Notes under the pieces: generated by a model | The model's input: the letters and a program-made list of their open reading frames with translations, nothing else | The model's database searches: none | Told to the model about the DNA's origin: nothing | Translations under genes and position numbers: made by a program | Shown here: in pieces, positions 59,060-64,000 of the stretch | How the letters are laid out: each line of letters starts with the position of its first letter | How positions within the stretch are numbered: position 1 is the stretch's first letter | Assembly (NCBI RefSeq): GCF_027579695.1 | Contig: NC_083571.1 | Span: 47,058,390-47,122,389, forward strand | Length of the DNA stretch: 64,000 bases | Source of the DNA: Neoarius graeffei | Taxonomy: Eukaryota; Chordata; Actinopteri; Siluriformes; Ariidae | Direction: 5' to 3'

Positions 59060-59388
59060 GCAAGTGATTCACCACTGCCTCACTCATTTTCCTCCATATA
59101 ATACTGCATATAATCCCATTATAATGTATCCCATACACACAGCAGGGCTCTTCACATGATGTACACGCAGTGGAAACAGTCATGGAAACACCAGCTGGAA
59201 AGAGTGTGTGACAAATATTTATTAAAATATTAATGTGTTGGGAGAGAATTCATTTTATACCAATTAAGACAAATGTTTATAAGGTAATAGGAGGCATTTT
59301 AAAACTTAATGGATATAATTTGGCGACAGAAATAGTGGAATTTGAATTTTACAGCAGAAAGGGTTATTAGGATATATCAAGCATGATA

Positions 59389-61005
59389 CAGTGCCTTGAA
59401 AAAGTATTCATACCCCTTGAAATTTTTCACATTTTTCCACCTTACAACCGCGAACTTAAAAGTTTTTTATTGAGATTTTATGTGATAGCCCAACACAGAG
59501 TAGCACATAATTGTGAAGTGAAACGAAAATGATAAATGGTCTTCAAAATTTTAAACAAATATAAATCTGAAAAATGTGATGTGCATTAGTATTCAGCCCC
59601 CCTGTGTCAATACTTTGTAGAGCCACCTTTTGCTGCAATTACAGCTGCAAGTCTTTTGTGGTATGTCTCTACCAGCTTTGCACATCTAGACACTGAAATT
59701 TTTGCCCATTCTTCTTTGCAAAATAGCTCAAGCTCAGCCAGATTGGATGGAGAGCATCTGTGAACAGCAATTTTCAAGTCTTGCCACAGATGCTCAATGG
59801 GATTTAGGTCTGGACTTTGACTGGGCCATTCTAGCACATGAATATTCTTTGATCTAAACCATTCCATTGTAGCTCTGGCTTTATGTTTAGGGTCATTGTC
59901 TTGCTGGAAGGTGAATCTCCTTCCCAGTCTCAAGTCTTTCGCAGCCTCCAACAGGTTTTCTTCCAGGATTGCCCTGTATTTAGCTCCATCCATCTTCCCA
60001 TCAACTCTGACCAGCTTCCCTGCCCCTGCTGAAGAAAAGCATCCCCATAGCATGATGCTGCCACCACCATGTTTCACAGTGGGGATGGTGTGTGCAGGGT
60101 GATGAGCAGTGTTAGTTTTCCGCCACACATAGCGCTTTGCATTTAGGCCAAAAAGTTCAACTTTGGTCTCATCTGACCAAAGGACCTTCTTCCACATGTT
60201 TGCTGTGTCCCCTACATGGCTTCTGGCAAACTGCAAACGGGACTTCTTATGCCTGTCTTTCAACAATGGCTTTCTTCTTGCCACACTTCCAAAAAGGCCA
60301 GATTTGTGGAGTGTACGACTTATAGTTGTCCTGTGCACAGATTCTCCCACCTGAGCTGTGGATTTCTGCAGCTCCTCCAGAGTGATCATGGGCCTCTTGG
60401 CTGCTTCTCTGACCAGTGCTCTCCTTGCTCGCTCTGTCAGTTTAGGTGGACGGCCATGTCTTGGTAGGTTTGCATTTGTGCCACACTTTTTCCATTTTTG
60501 AATGATGGATTGAACAGTGCTTCTTGAGATGTTCAGAGCTTGGGATATGTTTTTATAACCTAACCCTGCTTTAAACTTCTCCAGAACTTTATCCCTGACC
60601 TGTCTGGTGAGTTCTTTGGTCTTCATGATGCTGTTTGTTCTTCAGTGTTCTCTAACAAACCACTGAGGCCTTCATAGAACAAGTGTATTTACGCTGAGAG
60701 TAAATTACACACAGTAGGACTCTATTAACTAATTAGATGACTTCTGAAGGCAATTGATTGCACTGGATTGTATTTAGAGGTATCAGAGTACAGGGGGCTG
60801 AATACTAATGCACACCACAATTTTCAGATTTTTATTTGTTTAAAATTTTGAAGGCCATTTATCATTTTCATTTCACTTCACAATTATGTGCTACTCTGTG
60901 TTGGTCTATCACATAAAATCTTAATAAAAAACTTTTAAGTTTGTGGTTGTAAGGTGGAAAAATGTGAAAAAGTTCAAGGGGTATCAATACTTTTTCAAGG
61001 CACTG
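59389..61005 (-). mobile_element. Complete Tc1-like transposon (family H) in a kcnip2 intron
   Basis: The 1617-bp element has CAGTGCCTTGAAAAAGTATT at both ends in inverse orientation, with TA duplication at 59387-59388 and 61006-61007. The inverted repeats are about 210 bp and nearly identical. Each carries a second, inner copy of the AGTATTCANNCCCC motif, an IR/DR layout. It lies between the two downstream kcnip2 exons, antisense to the gene. Confidence 0.94.
59607..60626 (-). CDS. Intact Tc1-family transposase (family H)
   Basis: A 339-residue protein starting MKTKELTRQVRDKVLEKFKA, the usual start of a widespread fish Tc1 group. Order of parts: first helix-turn-helix (about 5-45); AT-hook-like PRHGRPPK (55-62); second helix-turn-helix (about 64-110); then the DDE domain. 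The catalytic residues are D152 (LWSDETK), D243 (QQDNDPKH) and E278 (SPDLNPIEH), DD34E spacing. The glycine box [12 protein letters not shown] (184-195) is complete. The C-terminus AAKGGSTKY is typical of the group. No stop or frameshift is visible and the flanking repeats are intact, so this is the best candidate in the window for a recently active or still active element. Confidence 0.95.
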   Translation of the reverse strand: MKTKELTRQVRDKVLEKFKAGLGYKNISQALNISRSTVQSIIQKWKKCGTNANLPRHGRPPKLTERARRALVREAAKRPMITLEELQKSTAQVGESVHRTTISRTLHKSGLFGSVARRKPLLKDRHKKSRLQFARSHVGDTANMWKKVLWSDETKVELFGLNAKRYVWRKTNTAHHPAHTIPTVKHGGGSIMLWGCFSSAGAGKLVRVDGKMDGAKYRAILEENLLEAAKDLRLGRRFTFQQDNDPKHKARATMEWFRSKNIHVLEWPSQSPDLNPIEHLWQDLKIAVHRCSPSNLAELELFCKEEWAKISVSRCAKLVETYHKRLAAVIAAKGGSTKY

Positions 61006-61039
61006 TATACTGGTGACACAACTGGGGTGAAAAACACTA

Positions 61040-61650
61040 AAACGTAAGGGGGTAACGATACACTCCGGTCACAGTTCAATTCAATTGATGATACTGGCAT
61101 AATGATTTCGATTTGAATCAATTTTCAGAATATTTTGAACAGAATTCGGATGAAGAAATATTATGACTGAAAAGACTCAGATTTCTGAATCATAAACAAT
61201 GGAAAACAATGTGTATTTCAATCTGTATAAAACTAAATCCTTTTTTAATGCTGTGAACCAAGGTTTAATGTTATAAACATAATGTACAACAGGTTCCCCA
61301 TATTTTAAAAATAAATAAGTGTATTAATTCTCCGAAAAATTTCAACTGAATAAACAAAGTGTCTGACCTTGAAAATGATCAGCTGAAACATAATGAGCTC
61401 CATAGTAGAAATAGAGCTCCAAAGTCAGCTAAAATGCCCAATTTGTAACCATATAACATTTAATGTGTGTTGGTCATTGCAATCCAGAGCACTGGGCTAT
61501 TTTTCTTTACGTGTACAGATCTCACAGGCTCTGCGTTCCATGCATAATAAATAGAAGGCTGATGTGAATCGTACCTTCCACAGTGCACATCGTCACATTT
61601 TTGTATAGCGATGCCTTGTGTCACGATGTATTATTACACCTCGATGAAAA
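61040..61650. repeat. Putative interspersed repeat with GTAACGATACACTC-type end
   Basis: The left part GGGGTAACGATACACTCCGG and TTCGATTTGAATCAATTTTC, and the right part TAGCGATGCCTTGTGTCACG, resemble a common fish repeat. Terminal repeats are not clear. Confidence 0.4.
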
Positions 61651-62347
61651 GGATATTTTCAAAAAGCCTTCATCATCAAGATACACCATTAAGTGCACTA
61701 CAAATGTACCTCACACTGTTCACAGGAAGACCAAATGTATTAGTTGCTGCTCATGTAGGAGCATATTCAGAGTTATGTTACATGTGCACAGTGAATTAAT
61801 ACTGAAATTGCATCAGTAATACATCGGTATTCAGATCTTAGATATAACAACAGAATTATGTGTTACATATTATTGCACAGGATCTGCGTGTGTGGGGTGG
61901 ATTTTGCCTAAAACAAAGGACTGATTTGGGCTTAAGGTGAAATCCTGGTGTTTAAAGGATTTGCTATAGATGTTATTGAACTGGCATTTGTACCACAATT
62001 GCTTACTTAATTTGTTTTTTGTATTGAAATATGCAGTCGTTGTTGATGGATGCTACTCTAGTATTTAATTCAGCTTTTCTACATTTATAATGCTTTTTTT
62101 TGCAAAACATAATATAAACACACCTGAATATTTATTTTTCAACATGTTTAAATATGCACTGTTTAGCTAGACACTGATATATGGAGAATATTACTGAATA
62201 AATATTAACCCAAAGAAATTACGATACTTTTTAACTTTAAAATGAATTGTTTTTTAATTAATGAATAGTAATTCTTTTTTAATTGAATCCATTAATTTCA
62301 CTTTTTTTATGCGTGAGTGTTCTGATGAAGCCGTTTGTGTCTCACAG

Positions 62348-62472
62348 ACAGCATCGAGGATGATTTTGAACTCTCCACTGTGTGCCATCGGCCTGAGGGT
62401 CTGGAGAAACTACAGGAGCAAACCAAGTTCACCAAGAAAGAGCTGCAAGTGCTCTACAGGGGCTTTAAAAAT
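62348..62472 (+). CDS. kcnip2: kcnip2 shared exon beginning the KChIP core
   Basis: The 125-nt exon lies between a good acceptor (GTGTCTCACAG) and a donor (AAT|GTGAGG, phase 0). It encodes (D)[19 protein letters not shown], then [22 protein letters not shown]. This is the start of the conserved neuronal-calcium-sensor core, including the first helix of the degenerate EF-hand 1; the family continues with ECPSG in the next exon. [14 protein letters not shown] and LQEQTKFT match KChIP2 better than KChIP1 ([17 protein letters not shown]), KChIP3 (LSTVRHQPEGL) or KChIP4 (MATVRHRPEALE). The protein is a cytoplasmic beta subunit of Kv4 A-type potassium channels. The remaining EF-hand exons are not in the window. 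It lies 230 bp upstream of a 43-bp minisatellite. Confidence 0.93.
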
Positions 62473-62699
62473 GTGAGGCTCTCCTGCTTATTCATGCTTG
62501 ATTATTGTGTAAAATCTGTATTTCAGCAAATTTTCATCTGCATGTTCAAACATACTGATTAGAATGGTCACAGGTTTTTATTATATGGGCCATGGAAATG
62601 AACATCATGCATTTATATGATAATATATCAATATACCAAATGATGGTATACAGTGATAAGGATTTCAGAATATAATACTACTGTTAATGTTATACACCA

Positions 62700-63545
62700 T
62701 GGTTGCTATGGTGTTTCTAGGCAGCTGTTATGGGCTCTCAGCTGGTTGCTATGGTGTTACTATGTGGCTCTTATGGGCTCTCAGGTGGTTGCCATGGTGT
62801 TTCTAGGCAGCTGTTACGGGGTCTCAGCTGGTTGCCATGGTGTTTCTAAGTGGCTGTTATGGGGTCTCAGCTGGTTGCTATGGTGTTTCTAAGTGGCTGT
62901 TATGGGTTCTCAGATGGTTGCTATGGTGTTTCTCAGAGATTTAATTGCAGTCACAGTTGGTTGCAAGGCTGTAGATAGTCAGTTACTTTAGAAACTCGGG
63001 TGATTGCTAGGATGTTTTTAGGTGGCTGTTTTGGGGTCCCAGATGGTTGCTATGGTGTTTCTAGAAGGTTACAATATGACCCCAGTTGGTTACAAGGTTG
63101 TAGCCAGTTAGTTGCTGTTTCTCAGAAGTTTCACTATGATCCCAATTAGAAGCAGCTTTGGGACCAAAAGGTTGCCGGTTCGATTTCCTGGACCAGCGGG
63201 AAAAATGTGTGGGGGTGGAGGAAGTGAATGAACAGCACTTTCCCCTCCCTCTGCATCCATGACTGAAGTGCCCTAGATCAAGGCACCTAACCTCCAACTG
63301 CTCCCCAGGTGCTCCAGCACAGCTGCCCACTGCTCTGAGTATGTGTGTTCACTGCTTCAGATGGCTTAAACATAGAGAGAGAATTTCACTGTGCTCAAAT
63401 GTACATGTAACGAATAAAGGCTTAAAATTCCTAAAAAAAAATTCCAGTTGGTTGCAAAGTTGTAACTAGTCGGTTGCTAAGGAAACTCAGTTGGTTGCTA
63501 GGGTGTTGCTACATGGCTGTTAAAGGGTCCCAGTTGATTGCTTTC
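62700..63545. repeat. 43-bp minisatellite, interrupted by a SINE
   Basis: The unit GGTTGCTATGGTGTTTCTAG followed by GCAGCTGTTATGGGCTCTCAG is repeated about five times at 62700-62940. It becomes looser to about 63140 and resumes at 63440-63545 after the SINE. It lies 230 bp downstream of a kcnip2 exon. Confidence 0.9.
63150..63430 (+). mobile_element. Second SINE type inside the 43-bp minisatellite
   Basis: Starts GAAGCAGCTTTGGGACC with B-box-like GGTTCGATTTCC, then CAAGGCACCTAACCTCCAAC, TTCACTGCTTCAGATGG and AATTTCACTGTGCTC...AATAAAGG. Minisatellite sequence continues on both sides. Confidence 0.8.
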
Positions 63546-63555
63546 GTGTTTCTAA

Positions 63556-64000
63556 GGCCAAGTTTACATTAGACCGTATCTGTCTCGTTTTCTTCGCGGA
63601 TGCACTGTCCGTTTACATTAAACCGCCTGGAAACGCCGGGAAACGGGAATCCGCCAGGGTCCACGTATTCAATCTAGATCGTGTCTGGTCCGGTGCTGTG
63701 TAAACATTGAGAATACGCGGATACGCTGTGCTGAGCTCTAGCTGGCGTCGTCATTGGACAACGTCACTGTGACATCCACCTTCCTGATTCGCTGGCGTTG
63801 GTCATGTGACGTGACTGCTGAAAAACGGTGCGGACTTCCGCCTTGTATCACCTTTCATTAAAGAGTATAAAAGTATGAAAATACTGCAAATACTGATGCA
63901 AATACTGCCCATTGTGTAGTTATGATTGTCTTTAGGCTTGCCATCCTTCCACTTGCAAGTGGTAAGTGATATGCACTGGGATCACACACACAGCGGCTCA
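63556..64000 (+). mobile_element. Second copy of the GTTTACATTAGACCGTATC MITE, truncated by the window end
   Basis: Starts GGCCAAGTTTACATTAGACC and matches 15735-16438 in reverse through GAATCCGCCAGGGTCCACGT, the AACGTCACTGTGACATCC block and the CTTGCAAGTGGTAAGTGATA block. It lies in the 43-bp minisatellite region downstream of the kcnip2 shared exon. Confidence 0.85.

Noticed and set aside
62348..62472. Assignment to kcnip1, kcnip3 or kcnip4
   Set aside because: [14 protein letters not shown] and the LKLLPCC exon together match KChIP2 best; the others differ at several positions.
62700..62940. CRISPR-like array
   Set aside because: Contiguous minisatellite units without unique spacers, in an animal genome.
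1..64000. Endogenous retrovirus or LTR element
   Set aside because: I saw no gag/pol motifs, primer-binding site or paired LTRs.

Overview
The window is vertebrate nuclear DNA, almost certainly from a teleost fish. It is AT-rich and gene-poor, with spliced exons instead of long host ORFs. It is packed with Tc1/mariner, hAT and PIF/Harbinger-type DNA transposons and tRNA-headed SINEs of kinds common in ray-finned fish. An ostariophysan such as a catfish is my guess from the SINE and Tc1 mix; that is inference only.

The only host gene I can support lies on the + strand in the right part of the window: the 5' portion of kcnip2, a Kv-channel-interacting, neuronal-calcium-sensor-type EF-hand protein. 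Three coding exons are visible. The first (48254-48347) is an alternative first exon encoding a hydrophobic, KChIP4a-like membrane N-terminus. The second (58964-59059) encodes a basic/Cys segment with an LKLLPCC motif. The third (62348-62472) is the shared exon that begins the KChIP core. All junctions are phase 1 until the last donor, which is phase 0, so the first exon could splice to either of the other two. The EF-hand exons must lie beyond position 64000. Everything left of about 48 kb is upstream flank or intron.

The rest is a layered transposon landscape. 0-3.1 kb: a hAT C-terminal remnant, half a Harbinger-like MITE and a hAT element with a BED finger. 3.3-8.7 kb: a SINE, an intact Tc1 (transposase 3917-4936), another SINE and a Tc1 nested in an older Tc1. 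10.7-17.6 kb: SINEs, a Tc1 deletion derivative, a TTAA-flanked element with a nested MITE, and two SINEs each split by a MITE. 18.0-22.9 kb: a hAT element holding a SINE, a (GATTA)n array, an exon of a SWIM/YqaJ-type transposon protein, and a 669-bp near-perfect palindrome inside a composite SINE. 24-32 kb: Tc1 remnants, a degenerate minisatellite and SINEs. 32.4-35.6 kb: a Tc1 inside a Tc1. 36.6-41.9 kb: a large inverted duplication carrying a hAT, then a pogo-like element inside a SINE, then a hAT with a perfect 8-bp duplication. 43.8-46.1 kb: an 11-bp minisatellite interrupted by a repeat rich in AGGTCA half-sites. 51-53 kb: a Harbinger-like element in a SINE. 55-58.4 kb: a Tc1 carrying both a SINE and another Tc1. 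59.4-61.0 kb: a second intact Tc1 inside a kcnip2 intron. 62.7-63.5 kb: a 43-bp minisatellite.

The most notable items are the kcnip2 alternative exons, including a probable GC-AG donor, the nearly perfect palindrome, two Tc1 transposases that look intact, and repeated insertion of different DNA transposons into SINE bodies with recognisable target-site duplications (TSDs).
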